From contig DMYW01000026.1 of assembly GCA_003482455.1 (NCBI GenBank), positions 168,227 to 219,506 on the forward strand: a DNA stretch of 51,280 nt, in the 5' to 3' direction. This stretch comes from Rheinheimera sp. Its GTDB lineage: Bacteria; Pseudomonadota; Gammaproteobacteria; Enterobacterales; Alteromonadaceae. Under the pieces are notes generated by a model that had not been told where the DNA came from, made no database searches, and was given only the letters and a program-made list of their open reading frames with translations. Shown piece by piece: positions 1-9,218 of the stretch (the stretch's first letter is position 1; each line of letters starts with the position of its first letter). A program made the translations under genes and the position numbers.

Positions 1-1
1 C

Positions 2-1078
2 CGCCGGCCCGCCGGCGACACAACAAAAGTCGTTGAGACAATCAACCGCAAAAACATCGCGGACACTGACCAAGACCAAGCAGAGCCTATTGAGGATGCT
101 GAAGCGCTGCAACGCAAACAGGCGCAGCAACAACAACGCGCAGCACAGACGGCACTGTCGACACAACAAGCATTACTCGACGGCTTACAAGAGTTGGATC
201 TATGGATCCACGACCAATTAAGAACCGGCATTCTGGCATTCAACAAAGAGTTGCGAGAGCGCACTCGCCGCATCGCCTCGCGCATGGTGGATGCCAAAGC
301 CACCACCCTCGCATCGCGGATAGACGAGCTAGCAAGTGTAGTGCGAGACGTCCCCACGGAGCGACAACCCGAGTTGATAGTGCAAGAATTGGGGTGTTGG
401 TTGTTACTTAGCAGAGCGTTCCAAAATAACCCTTTGGATTTAGACGCGAAACGAGCGCTTTGCGGCGCGGAAAGTCGTGCAACTTCGCCTCACAACGACC
501 TCAAATCATTCCATCGCCAAGGCCGCTGGTTATGTATAGGTGAGCAAATCACCAACCGACGCGATGGTTTAATCAGCCACAGCACTTATTTGTGGCCACT
601 GGATGCGCAACCGGTCGCGGACTTACACAGTGCAGTGTTATTGCAAGATTTTTACCCTGCATCGACTGGCAAACGTCATGGCAGCATGCGTGCTGGTACT
701 ATCTTGCAAGCAGCGGTGCAATTTTATCCATCGCGCTGGCTGCAACGAGCAACTTTAGACGACTTTCAGCCGCTCGACGAGCCGTTGGACAGTGCAAGCA
801 TCGCCTGCGGTATCGATATCAGCCAAACTTTTATCAGCGCTCGGCAGCAACTCCCTTGGCTTGAGCACGTGACCGGTCTGGTCGGCCCCTGTCAGCTGTT
901 TAAAGAAGCCGCAGGTCCATACTGGCTAAAAACGAATACAGGGTTACTGCCGCTCAGCCAACACAGTTTTCCGGCGGCAGCAGGTGGCCCGCTCAGTAAC
1001 GCCTGCGTGCGCTGGAATGGCCGCGAGGCTGAACTGTTAACCGCCTTTTCCGCAACATGGGGAGTGATCGCATGCTAA
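2..1078 (+). CDS. SWIM zinc-finger family protein, C-terminal part (5' end outside window)
   Basis: The frame is open from the first bases of the window with no in-frame stop, so the gene starts upstream and only its C-terminal ~358 residues are seen. The segment GLQELDLWIHDQLR followed by a helical stretch with RMVDAKA is typical of the region behind the SWIM zinc finger in the SWIM protein of MoxR-VWA operons (E. coli YehQ is the likely counterpart). The zinc finger itself would lie outside the window, so the name rests on this C-terminal signature and on context. The stop overlaps the start of the DUF5691 gene (ATGCTAA), which implies translational coupling. Identification is from remembered family features. 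The biochemical role is unknown; SWIM domains are thought to bind DNA or protein. Confidence 0.75.
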   Translation, partial: RRPAGDTTKVVETINRKNIADTDQDQAEPIEDAEALQRKQAQQQQRAAQTALSTQQALLDGLQELDLWIHDQLRTGILAFNKELRERTRRIASRMVDAKATTLASRIDELASVVRDVPTERQPELIVQELGCWLLLSRAFQNNPLDLDAKRALCGAESRATSPHNDLKSFHRQGRWLCIGEQITNRRDGLISHSTYLWPLDAQPVADLHSAVLLQDFYPASTGKRHGSMRAGTILQAAVQFYPSRWLQRATLDDFQPLDEPLDSASIACGIDISQTFISARQQLPWLEHVTGLVGPCQLFKEAAGPYWLKTNTGLLPLSQHSFPAAAGGPLSNACVRWNGREAELLTAFSATWGVIAC

Positions 1079-2547
1079 ACCCTGCCGATACACATCAGCA
1101 GTGGCAAACATTGCACCAAGGTCTGGCCGCCTATCAAGAACGCTGGCTTACAGGCGCCTCCTGTCAGTCATTGCCTCCGCTCCTTGCAGGCGAGGCCGAT
1201 CCAAACAATCCGTATGAACGGCAATCGCAAGCATTGGCTGTTAGTAGTCAATTGCCACTATTTAGCCAAGCCAAGCCACAATCGGCGTTCACCGCTGTTC
1301 CGGCATTGCCAGAATTGGCTTTGCCTGTAATACCGACTCGACTACGTCCAGCGTTTCGGATGGTCATGCGCGAGTTAGCTGCGCTGCCGCACGCCGATGA
1401 TTTGCTGTTGCAATTACTGCGGCGCTACGGCTATACACCACACCCGCTGGACTGGTTACCGCAAGCCAATTGCAGCCAGCTGCCTGCCGTGTTTCTGCCG
1501 TGGTTCAGTCTGGTGCATGGGGCGACAACAACCGAACTCACCACAGAAAATTGGTCAGAACTTCCGCACGCATTGCGATTGGCGCTGCTGCAACAGCTAC
1601 GGGTGCAACAAAAGATACAAACGCACGATTTATTGCTCACTTGTATCGAGCAGGAAAACGCAGATCGGCGCTTGAGCTATCTTGAAGTGCTGCAAGCAGG
1701 TTTATCAGCAACAGATGAACCATTGCTGCGCCGTGGCCTTGCTGATCGGTCAGAAAAAGTACGGCAACTTTGCCGGCAATACTTAACTCAGCTAGGGCTG
1801 CCGTTTGAAGAGCCTGCAGTCGACAGTGCTAGCCTGCAAGACCTTGCAACGTGGTTGCAGCAAGAACGTTTTGGCTTTTTGTTAGCATCGAAAAAAATAG
1901 TCGCCAAGATCGGCAAAAACTCGGTACAAACGCAGAATTTGTTGCTTGCGTTAGAGCAAATCCCACTGCCGCAGATCGCCAAGGCACTGGACATCAATGT
2001 CGACACACTCATCGAACAGTGGTCGTTTGTGGACAATCAAGGTTCGCAACTGCATAACCCCAATCGGGCGTTTTTAAGCAATGCGGCGCGCTATCTTACC
2101 CCCCCGCAACTGCAGGGGTTGGTCAAACGACTGGAAGAGCCCCAACTGCGCGATCTTTCGCTGGCTTCTTTAGGATTAGCGCCCATTTTTGCTCGGTTGA
2201 GCGAGCAAGCACAATTACAGTTACTACAGCAGCTGTTGAACCGAGTGCAGACAGATCAAGACTTCGCGGTGGTAGCTCAGCTCACTGCGGATTTTTGGCC
2301 TTTTATGACGCCAATAAAGTGGCGAAGTTCGCCGCTGAGCCGTCAGCTCAATGAACACCTCAAGCAGTGGCAACAAGCCGAAAGCAAAGAGCAAGTGTTA
2401 CCTCAACTTGCTCGTTGGTTATGCTGGTTGGGCCTAGTACTGCCGCAAGACACAGCTCAGCTCTTGCAGCAAGAGCTGCGTGCCGTTGGGCTTGTGGCAA
2501 ATTCGCCGCTGCTTTTCACCCTAAATTTTCAATTGAACTTGCCATAA
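1072..2547 (+). CDS. DUF5691 family protein
   Basis: A 491-residue cytoplasmic protein with no signal peptide or membrane segment. The N-terminal LLAGEADPNNPYERQ region and the helical, HEAT-like body (LLRRGLADRSEKVRQLC) fit DUF5691, a family found almost only next to SWIM, MoxR and VWA genes. A frame-compatible ATG at 1057 exists, but the ATG at 1072 is preferred because GGGGAG lies seven bases before it and it overlaps the upstream stop codon. The gene is followed after 10 bases by the MoxR ATPase gene. The helical-repeat body suggests a scaffold or adaptor for the ATPase, but this is inference and no catalytic motif is visible. Confidence 0.8.
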   Translation: MLNPADTHQQWQTLHQGLAAYQERWLTGASCQSLPPLLAGEADPNNPYERQSQALAVSSQLPLFSQAKPQSAFTAVPALPELALPVIPTRLRPAFRMVMRELAALPHADDLLLQLLRRYGYTPHPLDWLPQANCSQLPAVFLPWFSLVHGATTTELTTENWSELPHALRLALLQQLRVQQKIQTHDLLLTCIEQENADRRLSYLEVLQAGLSATDEPLLRRGLADRSEKVRQLCRQYLTQLGLPFEEPAVDSASLQDLATWLQQERFGFLLASKKIVAKIGKNSVQTQNLLLALEQIPLPQIAKALDINVDTLIEQWSFVDNQGSQLHNPNRAFLSNAARYLTPPQLQGLVKRLEEPQLRDLSLASLGLAPIFARLSEQAQLQLLQQLLNRVQTDQDFAVVAQLTADFWPFMTPIKWRSSPLSRQLNEHLKQWQQAESKEQVLPQLARWLCWLGLVLPQDTAQLLQQELRAVGLVANSPLLFTLNFQLNLP

Positions 2548-2557
2548 GGACATCACG

Positions 2558-3637
2558 ATGAGTGACATTTTACGCCAACCTGCCGAGGTCATTTATCAAG
2601 CGGAATTAGACGCCCTCAAAGCGGACGACCACGGCGCCAAACCGGAAAACTGGCAGCTCTCGCCACAAAGTGTTGTCACCTATTTAATGGGGGGAACCAC
2701 TGCAAGTGGCGTGGTCATTAGCCCCAAATATATTGGACAACGCCGTATCATTGAGACTGCCGTGGCGACACTAGCCACTGACCGAGCTTTATTGCTGCTT
2801 GGTGTACCGGGCACGGCAAAATCGTGGGTTTCCGAACACTTAGCCGCGGCTATTTGTGGCGTCAGTACCCAAGTCATCCAATGCACAGCGGGTACTGACG
2901 AACAACAAATTCGCTATGGATGGAACTATGCACAACTGCTAGCAAAAGGACCAAGCCGGGAAGCGCTGGTGCCAACGCCGCTGTACCGAGCCATGGAAAA
3001 TGGCAGCTTATGTCGACTGGAAGAACTGACCCGAATGGGCTCGGATGTGCAGGATACCTTGATCACGGTTCTGTCGGAAAAAATGCTGCCAGTTCCTGAA
3101 TTAAATGACGCCATATACGCACGCCGCGGCTTCAATATCATCGCGACAGCCAACAACCGCGATAAAGGTGTCAATGAACTCTCATCAGCCCTTAAACGAC
3201 GCTTTAACGTAGTGGTATTGCCTCTGCCTGACGATATGGATCAAGAAATTGACATCATTAGTCGACGAGTCAGTGAAATGAGTCGTGATTTACAAATTCC
3301 ACACCCAAAAAATGCTGCAGAAGAAATCAAAAAAGTCGTCACAATGTTTCGCGAACTGCGCTCCGGCAGTACATTAGATGGTAAGGTCGCTCTGAAAGTG
3401 CCATCAGGCAACCTTTCAACTGCAGAGGCGATTGCTGTAATGGTAGGTGGGTTGAGCCAAGCCGCGTGGTTTCATCAGGGCAATCTTAATGCGCAAGCGA
3501 TTGGTGCTAATTTGCTTGGCGCCATCGTCAAAGATCCGGTGCAAGATAAATTGGTGCTCGAAGAGTATCTGGAAACTGTGCTGAAAAAGCGTGCTGATTT
3601 TTCCGACTATTACCACAGTATCAACGAGTTACTCTAA
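2558..3637 (+). CDS. MoxR-type AAA+ ATPase (YehL-like)
   Basis: A 359-residue AAA+ ATPase. Walker A is GVPGTAKS at residues 82-89; sensor 1 is in IATANN (about 195-200); the arginine-finger region is SSALKRRFN (about 209-217). The Walker B position reads LCRLEEL (151-157), so the usual aspartate of the DE pair is glutamate. MoxR ATPases act as chaperone-like remodelling machines that work with VWA proteins to activate or mature targets; RavA-ViaA and CoxD-CoxE are known examples. The length is close to E. coli YehL. TAAGGA before the start codon is a good ribosome site. It lies inside an operon with DUF5691 upstream and DUF5682 and VWA downstream, and its target is unknown. Confidence 0.88.
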   Translation: MSDILRQPAEVIYQAELDALKADDHGAKPENWQLSPQSVVTYLMGGTTASGVVISPKYIGQRRIIETAVATLATDRALLLLGVPGTAKSWVSEHLAAAICGVSTQVIQCTAGTDEQQIRYGWNYAQLLAKGPSREALVPTPLYRAMENGSLCRLEELTRMGSDVQDTLITVLSEKMLPVPELNDAIYARRGFNIIATANNRDKGVNELSSALKRRFNVVVLPLPDDMDQEIDIISRRVSEMSRDLQIPHPKNAAEEIKKVVTMFRELRSGSTLDGKVALKVPSGNLSTAEAIAVMVGGLSQAAWFHQGNLNAQAIGANLLGAIVKDPVQDKLVLEEYLETVLKKRADFSDYYHSINELL

Positions 3638-3646
3638 CTGGCGCCT

Positions 3647-5932
3647 ATGAACTCGATCCATTATTTTGGCATTAGGCACCATGGACCAGGCTCTAGCCGG
3701 CGCTTGGTTAGTGCGCTAGAGCACCTCAAACCCGCAATGGTACTGATCGAAGGGCCGGCAGATCTTAGCGCGTTAGCTCCGCTGCTCGCCCACCCGGACA
3801 TGCGCTTACCGGTGGCTTTGATGGCCTTTGCCACCGACAATCAAGGCGCCAGCATCTATTACCCGTTTGCTGAGTTTTCACCTGAATACCAAGCGATCTG
3901 CTTTGCCGTATCCCAGCAAATTCCGGTGCGTTTTATCGACGTTCCTGTAGCTCAGCAATTGGCGGGGTTGCTCAATAAAAGTACCCAAGCGCCAGAGTCA
4001 ACAAACGATGCTGAAACGCAGCACGAGCTCACTGAGCCTGCAACCGCAGCCGCCGCATCGGCAGCTTCGAGTCAAGATCCAATGGCTATGTTGGCTCAAC
4101 TCGCTGGCTATGAAGATGGTGAAAGTTGGTGGAACCAAGTACTCGAACAAGGCTCGATGGACGATCCAAGCCTGTTTGCCAGCATTTCGACGACGATGGC
4201 CGCTCTTCGTCACGACAACGAAACTGCAGAAACGCTGCGCCGTGAAGCCTATATGCGCTTGCAAATTGCCGAAGCACAAAAAGAGGTCGAAGGCCCGATC
4301 GCCGTGGTCTGTGGCGCATGGCATGTTCCGGCACTGCAAACCACTCACAGCAAAAAAGCAGATAAAGCCCTGATTGGCGAATTGCCCGCCAAGCTGTCAG
4401 CCAAACAATTTGCGAGCACTTGGATCCCTTGGTCATCACCACGTTTAGCCTTCGGATCTGGTTATGGTGCCGGTGTGACAGCCCCTCAGTGGTACTTGCA
4501 TTTATGGCAGCAAGGCAACGACGAACATGCCATGATCCATTGGTTGACCCGGGTGGCCAATGCCCTTCGCGACGAAGGCACTGCAGTCTCCACCGCGTCC
4601 GTCATTGAAGCGACTCGTTTATGCCAAAGTTTAGCCATGGTGCGCAACCGCCCTTCCGCTGGTTTTGAAGAAGCTCGTGATGCCAGTATCGCTTGTTTGT
4701 GTTTTGGTAACCCTTTGTTATGGCAGCAAATTGAAAGCAAGTTGTTGCTCGGGGATGCTGTTGGCGCAGTACCCGAAGATGTGCCACTGGCGCCACTATT
4801 GGCTGACTTGCAGCAGTGGCAAAAACAAACTCGCTTAAAACCATCAGCCTTGCCAGTAGAGTTAAGTCTGGACTTGCGCTCCGACGCTGGTTTAGCAAAA
4901 TCAGTGTTGTTGCGCAGACTGCAGCTGCTGGATGTGGCATGGGGCACACCCGCCAGCACAGGCAATAGCCGCGGCACTTTCCGCGAGCGATGGACTCTGC
5001 TTTGGCAACCAGAATTTGCTGTCAGACTAGTCGAACAGCAAATTTATGGCAGCACCATAGCGCAAGCCGCAGCAGCCTTGACCGCACAACGCTTGCAATC
5101 AGAAAAACGCTTGGCAAATCTTGCCGATTTGGTGTTGACCAGCCTGGAAGCGCAATTGCCCGATACTGCTGCTCTTGGCATACAAAAATTAGCGGAGCGT
5201 GCGGCGCACAGCAGTGAGTGTCTTGAATTGTTGCTCGCGTTGCCGCCACTGGTTGATATCAATCGATATGGCACCTCGCGAGAGATGACATTGGCACACC
5301 TTGCGGACTTAGTTGAACAAATGGTCGTGCAAGCAGCGTTAGCTTTACCCTTTGCGGTACGCAATCTCAATGAAGAAGAAAGCGAACGTTTTCAACAGGC
5401 TATTGATGCAGGGCATCGACAACTCGAGCTGGCACAATGCTCGTCGCACGTACTGGATACCTGGTGGAAAGCTCTTGTCGACATTACGCATGATGACGGC
5501 TGCGATGCAGGCGCACGTGCTATCGCGAGCCGCTTGTTGTATCAGAACCAACGGTTAACGGCCGACGAGACTCAAGGCTTGTTACAGAAACTACTATCTC
5601 CGGCCCTACCCGTACTGCGAACCAAAAGCTTTTTTGCCGGTTTTTTTGCTAATGCTAGTGAACAACTGCTGTATGACCACGCTTTACGGCAATTGACCAA
5701 TGACTGGTTGATGTCATTAGAGCCACAAGCCTTTATTGAATGTTTACCTGTGGTACGCCGAGTGTTCTCAACGCTCGATGCGATGGAGCGACGTCGCTTA
5801 ATAGATGCAGCTTTGCAAGGCACGCCAACGGCTACTGTGATCGACGCAACGCCGCATCAACTTGAGTTATTGCCGCATTCTCTATCGGTACTAACCAAGT
5901 TACTGCAAGGAGATCCACTGTGGATGAATTAA
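3647..5932 (+). CDS. DUF5682 family protein (YehM-like)
   Basis: A 761-residue cytoplasmic protein with size and context like E. coli YehM. The N-terminal part has RHHGPGS (residues 10-16), LIEGPAD with E35, and VCGAWHVPAL with H226. This pattern of an early His motif, a Glu and a late GxxH recalls the TIKI/TraB and EreA-ChaN superfamily of putative metal-dependent hydrolases. Residues about 115-145 form a low-complexity Ala/Ser/Thr linker. The C-terminal two thirds look helical. It follows the MoxR gene by nine bases and overlaps the VWA gene by 13 bases. The family name is fairly secure; the hydrolase idea is inference from motifs only. Confidence 0.8.
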   Translation: MNSIHYFGIRHHGPGSSRRLVSALEHLKPAMVLIEGPADLSALAPLLAHPDMRLPVALMAFATDNQGASIYYPFAEFSPEYQAICFAVSQQIPVRFIDVPVAQQLAGLLNKSTQAPESTNDAETQHELTEPATAAAASAASSQDPMAMLAQLAGYEDGESWWNQVLEQGSMDDPSLFASISTTMAALRHDNETAETLRREAYMRLQIAEAQKEVEGPIAVVCGAWHVPALQTTHSKKADKALIGELPAKLSAKQFASTWIPWSSPRLAFGSGYGAGVTAPQWYLHLWQQGNDEHAMIHWLTRVANALRDEGTAVSTASVIEATRLCQSLAMVRNRPSAGFEEARDASIACLCFGNPLLWQQIESKLLLGDAVGAVPEDVPLAPLLADLQQWQKQTRLKPSALPVELSLDLRSDAGLAKSVLLRRLQLLDVAWGTPASTGNSRGTFRERWTLLWQPEFAVRLVEQQIYGSTIAQAAAALTAQRLQSEKRLANLADLVLTSLEAQLPDTAALGIQKLAERAAHSSECLELLLALPPLVDINRYGTSREMTLAHLADLVEQMVVQAALALPFAVRNLNEEESERFQQAIDAGHRQLELAQCSSHVLDTWWKALVDITHDDGCDAGARAIASRLLYQNQRLTADETQGLLQKLLSPALPVLRTKSFFAGFFANASEQLLYDHALRQLTNDWLMSLEPQAFIECLPVVRRVFSTLDAMERRRLIDAALQGTPTATVIDATPHQLELLPHSLSVLTKLLQGDPLWMN

Positions 5933-7098
5933 AGCAACAGCTTGAACAAAAACGCCGCTGGCACCTTGCACTAGGGGCTGACGACGAACAAAACCAAACG
6001 CTGAGCAAAGACGATCAACGTCTGTCCGCTGCGCTTTCGGCCTTGTATAACCCTGAAACTCAGCAGAAAAAACGTGGCGGACTGGGTGCATCAGCCCCTA
6101 GTGTTGCGCGGTGGCTCGGTGATATTCGCGAGTTTTTCCCGACGTCCGTCGTGCAGCTCGTACAACGCGATGCATTTGACCGTTTGGGTTTAAAACAAAT
6201 GTTGATGGAACCAGAATTTTTGTTGGCAATGCAAGCTGATGTGCATCTGGTGGCAGATCTGATTAGTTTACGCGGTGTGATGCCTGACAAGGTCATCAGT
6301 ACCGCTCGGCTAGTGATAGAAAAAGTCGTGCAGCAACTCATGGCGCGACTCGAACAAAAAACCGCTGAAGCCATTCGTGGCGCACTGGACAAACATAAAC
6401 GCAGCTTCAGGCCCCGTCACAGCGACATCGATTGGCATCGCACCATACAAGCGAACTTGCGGTTTTACCAAGCTGATTTGCAAACTGTCATTCCAGAAAA
6501 ACGTATTGGGTATGCCCGTAAACAGCGTCGACAAGTCGATTTAGATGAAGTGATTTTGTGTGTGGACCAATCGGGGTCAATGGCGAGCTCTGTTGTGTAC
6601 AGCTCGATTTTTGCCGCTGTAATGGCGTCATTGCCGGCGGTAAAAACACGGTTAGTGTGTTTTGATACCAGCATTGTCGATTTGACCGATGAGCTGGCCG
6701 ACCCTGTGCAAGTGCTGTTTGGGATCCAACTCGGCGGCGGCACCGACATCAACCAAGCCATAGCCTATTGTACCGAGCAAATTGAACGGCCGCATAAAAC
6801 CCATTTGATTCTAATCAGTGACTTATATGAAGGGGGGAACGCGGACCAATTGCGTCAGCGGATAGCGCAGCTGCGCCGTCAGGACGTAAATGTCATCACC
6901 TTGCTAGCGCTCAGCGATGATGGTCGTCCGAGTTATGACCATCAAATGGCTGCTGATTTCGCAGCCCTAGGCTGTCCGGTGTTTGCCTGCACTCCTGATC
7001 AGTTTCCTGATCTAATGGCCACTGCACTCAAGCGTGAAGACGTATTGCAGTGGGCTGCGGATCAACAGATCACCACGATCCGAGCAGACGCCACATAA
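5920..7098 (+). CDS. VWA domain protein (YehP-like)
   Basis: A 392-residue protein with a helical N-terminal half and a C-terminal von Willebrand A domain. The metal-ion-dependent adhesion site is intact: DQSGS at 216-220, T276 in GGGTD, and D302 in LISDLYEG. Translation most likely starts at GTG 5920, because AAGGAG sits seven bases upstream; this overlaps the DUF5682 stop. VWA proteins of this type are the partner that connects a MoxR ATPase to its substrate. It is the last gene of the operon. No clear terminator follows on the plus strand before the convergent RDD gene, except the bidirectional hairpin near 7350. Confidence 0.88.
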   Translation: MDELKQQLEQKRRWHLALGADDEQNQTLSKDDQRLSAALSALYNPETQQKKRGGLGASAPSVARWLGDIREFFPTSVVQLVQRDAFDRLGLKQMLMEPEFLLAMQADVHLVADLISLRGVMPDKVISTARLVIEKVVQQLMARLEQKTAEAIRGALDKHKRSFRPRHSDIDWHRTIQANLRFYQADLQTVIPEKRIGYARKQRRQVDLDEVILCVDQSGSMASSVVYSSIFAAVMASLPAVKTRLVCFDTSIVDLTDELADPVQVLFGIQLGGGTDINQAIAYCTEQIERPHKTHLILISDLYEGGNADQLRQRIAQLRRQDVNVITLLALSDDGRPSYDHQMAADFAALGCPVFACTPDQFPDLMATALKREDVLQWAADQQITTIRADAT

Positions 7099-7343
7099 GC
7101 TCTGCTTTTGCCTGCACCACATCGTTGACCAGCATGTCCAAGTTAAACGTTAACGACACTGATGTAGACAAGGTGCGGGGCAATTTTGGCATATCCGACG
7201 CGGCATGACTGACAGTTCTTTGCGATTGGAATAAGCATAAACTGTCGGTGGTGCGCGCACGTATCGTGTTTAATCATGCCCTTTCACCGTACATATCACT
7301 CAGATCCATTTTATTGCCGCATATCAACTCCTTTGATAAAAAC

Positions 7344-7371
7344 AACAAAGGCTACCTAAGTAGCCTTTGTT
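7344..7371. terminator. Bidirectional hairpin terminator
   Basis: A perfect 12-bp stem (AACAAAGGCTAC with GTAGCCTTTGTT) closes a four-base loop. On the minus strand it is followed by a T-rich stretch, so it best serves the RDD gene. It could also end the MoxR-VWA operon arriving from the left. Confidence 0.8.
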
Positions 7372-7392
7372 TGGGTGATGCAATCGCAGTCG

Positions 7393-7863
7393 TTAACCTG
7401 CGCATTGCACCACGCGCGTGTCCGCCGCATAGTCGTGACCACAGCGTTTTTCAGCGCCAAAAATGAACAATAGGTTTACGAATGACGCTACACCACCAAT
7501 CAACGGGATAGCTCCGATGAGAAAATACACCGCATAACGGATAACCAGTTGTTTCATTGCGACTTTGCTATAGTCCAGTGCGACGACCTGAATACCGACA
7601 ACACGTTTGCCAACGGTTTGACCGTACTTTGACAGCAGATGTCCATGGATGACAACAAAACAAATCATGCCAATCAACTGCATGCTTACCGTTTCACTGA
7701 CAGTCAGGGCTCGGCCTTGCGACGCCCCATCAAACAAACCAAGGATGTACATCAACGGCAGTACGACCACGGCGTAAACGATGCCATCGATAAACGCCGC
7801 ACCAAAACGCTGCCAACGACTGGCCAATTCTGCTGCTGGTACCACCAATTCCCCTGAATTCAC
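7393..7863 (-). CDS. RDD family membrane protein
   Basis: About 156 residues with three hydrophobic segments. The RDD signature appears near the start (ASRWQRFGAAFIDG), followed by YGQTVGKRVVGIQVV, the conserved cytoplasmic loop motif, and a C-terminal AEKRCGHDYAADT, also typical of the family. Longer upstream starts are possible, but a GTG at 7861-7863 preceded by GGAAGGAA (7869-7876) gives the usual family length and the best ribosome site. RDD proteins are inner-membrane proteins; some have been linked to Na+/H+ transport, but this one's function is unknown. It is monocistronic, with a hairpin terminator behind it. Confidence 0.85.
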   Translation of the reverse strand: MNSGELVVPAAELASRWQRFGAAFIDGIVYAVVVLPLMYILGLFDGASQGRALTVSETVSMQLIGMICFVVIHGHLLSKYGQTVGKRVVGIQVVALDYSKVAMKQLVIRYAVYFLIGAIPLIGGVASFVNLLFIFGAEKRCGHDYAADTRVVQCAG

Positions 7864-8247
7864 TACATTTCCTTCCAATTTAAATGTCCTCGCTAATTTT
7901 TTATGCTGCTCATGCAGCGCTTCGCTGCACAGCGAACACGCACCATACTGAGCGTTTAGAGCCTTGTCAAAACATGCTTGAGGTAGATTTAGTCGCGGCG
8001 CCAGAGGCATACGACTTTTACACTTCACCAACATACCATGCGACGGCGCTGTCAGCTTGCCAGTAGCCAACACGGGCTGGGTCTATAACAGCAACTGTTG
8101 GCGCTGCGACGAACCCACAAAACGGCCAGTTATGCCGATATTTTGCTTGCTGCTTTTTACACAATCATACAAACTTAATCGTTTTTTTAACTGTTTAACT
8201 AACAATAAAAAACACCACAACACATCAGGATCATTTAAGGAATTTCG
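7864..8247. other. Intergenic region between divergent RDD and PEP-CTERM genes
   Basis: About 380 bases with no convincing gene. The right half is AT-rich (8150-8240) and probably holds the promoter of the PEP-CTERM gene. Several short open frames exist but have no ribosome site or recognisable sequence. Confidence 0.4.
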
Positions 8248-8907
8248 ATGAAAAAGAGTTCGCTTTTTTCAGCGGCAGTACTGTCATTAGGATTGCTGAC
8301 AGCATCGGCTGCAAATGCGACGCCATTTACCATCAAGATGGTGGCAGATAACGACTTCGCAATTTTCAGCGGCACGGCCAGCAGCATCAACAACTTGCTG
8401 TACCAAAACAACGTGCGTTGGGACCAACAAATCAGCGCGTTATCGTCTATGACGTTTAACTTAAGCGCTGGCGATAACTTCTTCTACGTGCTGGCGATGG
8501 GCGGCGGCGGTCAAGAAAACATCAGTGGCTTGGTCAATGGCGTCAACATGACATCACCATCTGTGTCAGTATTTGAAAGTAACAACATTCGTTCTTTCTT
8601 AAGCGGCTACAACTTAACCACAGTTGAAAACGGTTCGTACTCAGCCCTGCTGGCCAACGTGCAAGCAGCTTTTGCTGCAGGTTTAACCTGGACAGCTCCA
8701 GTTGTAAACAGCTCAGACATCGTGATCCAAAGCTCAGGTTTTGGTAGCGGTTTCCGTTTCGCTGACAGCACTGCGCACCTGTACAAATTCACGGCCAACG
8801 CGGTGAACGTACCAACGACAGCCGCTGTTGCAGAACCAGCAACTATCGCTATGTTAGGTTTAGGTTTATTCGGTTTAGCGGCTGCTCGCCGTCGTAAAGC
8901 GAAATAA
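8248..8907 (+). CDS. PEP-CTERM sorting domain protein
   Basis: A 219-residue exported protein. Residues 1-24 are a signal peptide ending near ANA-TP. The C-terminus has the full PEP-CTERM tripartite signal: an EPA variant of the PEP motif, a hydrophobic segment (TIAMLGLGLFGLAAA) and an Arg/Lys tail (RRRKAK). Such proteins are exported, processed by an exosortase and usually end in the exopolysaccharide matrix or at the surface. The middle is a Ser/Asn/Gly-rich beta domain I do not recognise. AAGGAA precedes the start. No exosortase gene is in this window, so the processing enzyme must be encoded elsewhere. Confidence 0.9.
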   Translation: MKKSSLFSAAVLSLGLLTASAANATPFTIKMVADNDFAIFSGTASSINNLLYQNNVRWDQQISALSSMTFNLSAGDNFFYVLAMGGGGQENISGLVNGVNMTSPSVSVFESNNIRSFLSGYNLTTVENGSYSALLANVQAAFAAGLTWTAPVVNSSDIVIQSSGFGSGFRFADSTAHLYKFTANAVNVPTTAAVAEPATIAMLGLGLFGLAAARRRKAK

Positions 8908-8925
8908 TTAAGCCTTAGCGCTGCC

Positions 8926-8959
8926 AAAAAGCCTGCCCCAGCAATGCGGCAGGCTTTTT
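8926..8959 (+). terminator. Rho-independent terminator of the PEP-CTERM gene
   Basis: AAAAAGCCTGCC pairs with GGCAGGCTTTTT across a ten-base loop, giving a 12-bp stem that ends in five T residues. It lies just behind the PEP-CTERM stop codon. Confidence 0.9.
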
Positions 8960-9218
8960 ACTTTGCCGATGAGGTATTCTCACAACTAATGTCAAAGCAG
9001 TCGAACCGCTGCGTTGCTTACAATTTTTCGGATCTGCGGTGCTGCTCTTGCTGTACGTTGCCAAATGCCGACCTGCCCACCGCATCAGACGGTGAAAAGA
9101 CCACCGAAACACTGTATTGCTGACAAAGATCCTCTGTTCTTGCAATTCAAAGCCAGCGGTTTAATACTGCGTTGATGGGGCTATATTTGAGACAACAATT
9201 TTGCGGGAAGGACTCCAC
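8960..9218. other. Intergenic region, nothing recognised
   Basis: Counting from the PEP-CTERM stop this is about 310 bases. Apart from the terminator, I see only the ribosome site GGGAAGGA (9205-9212) of the lipoprotein gene and no clear promoter or gene. Confidence 0.4.
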
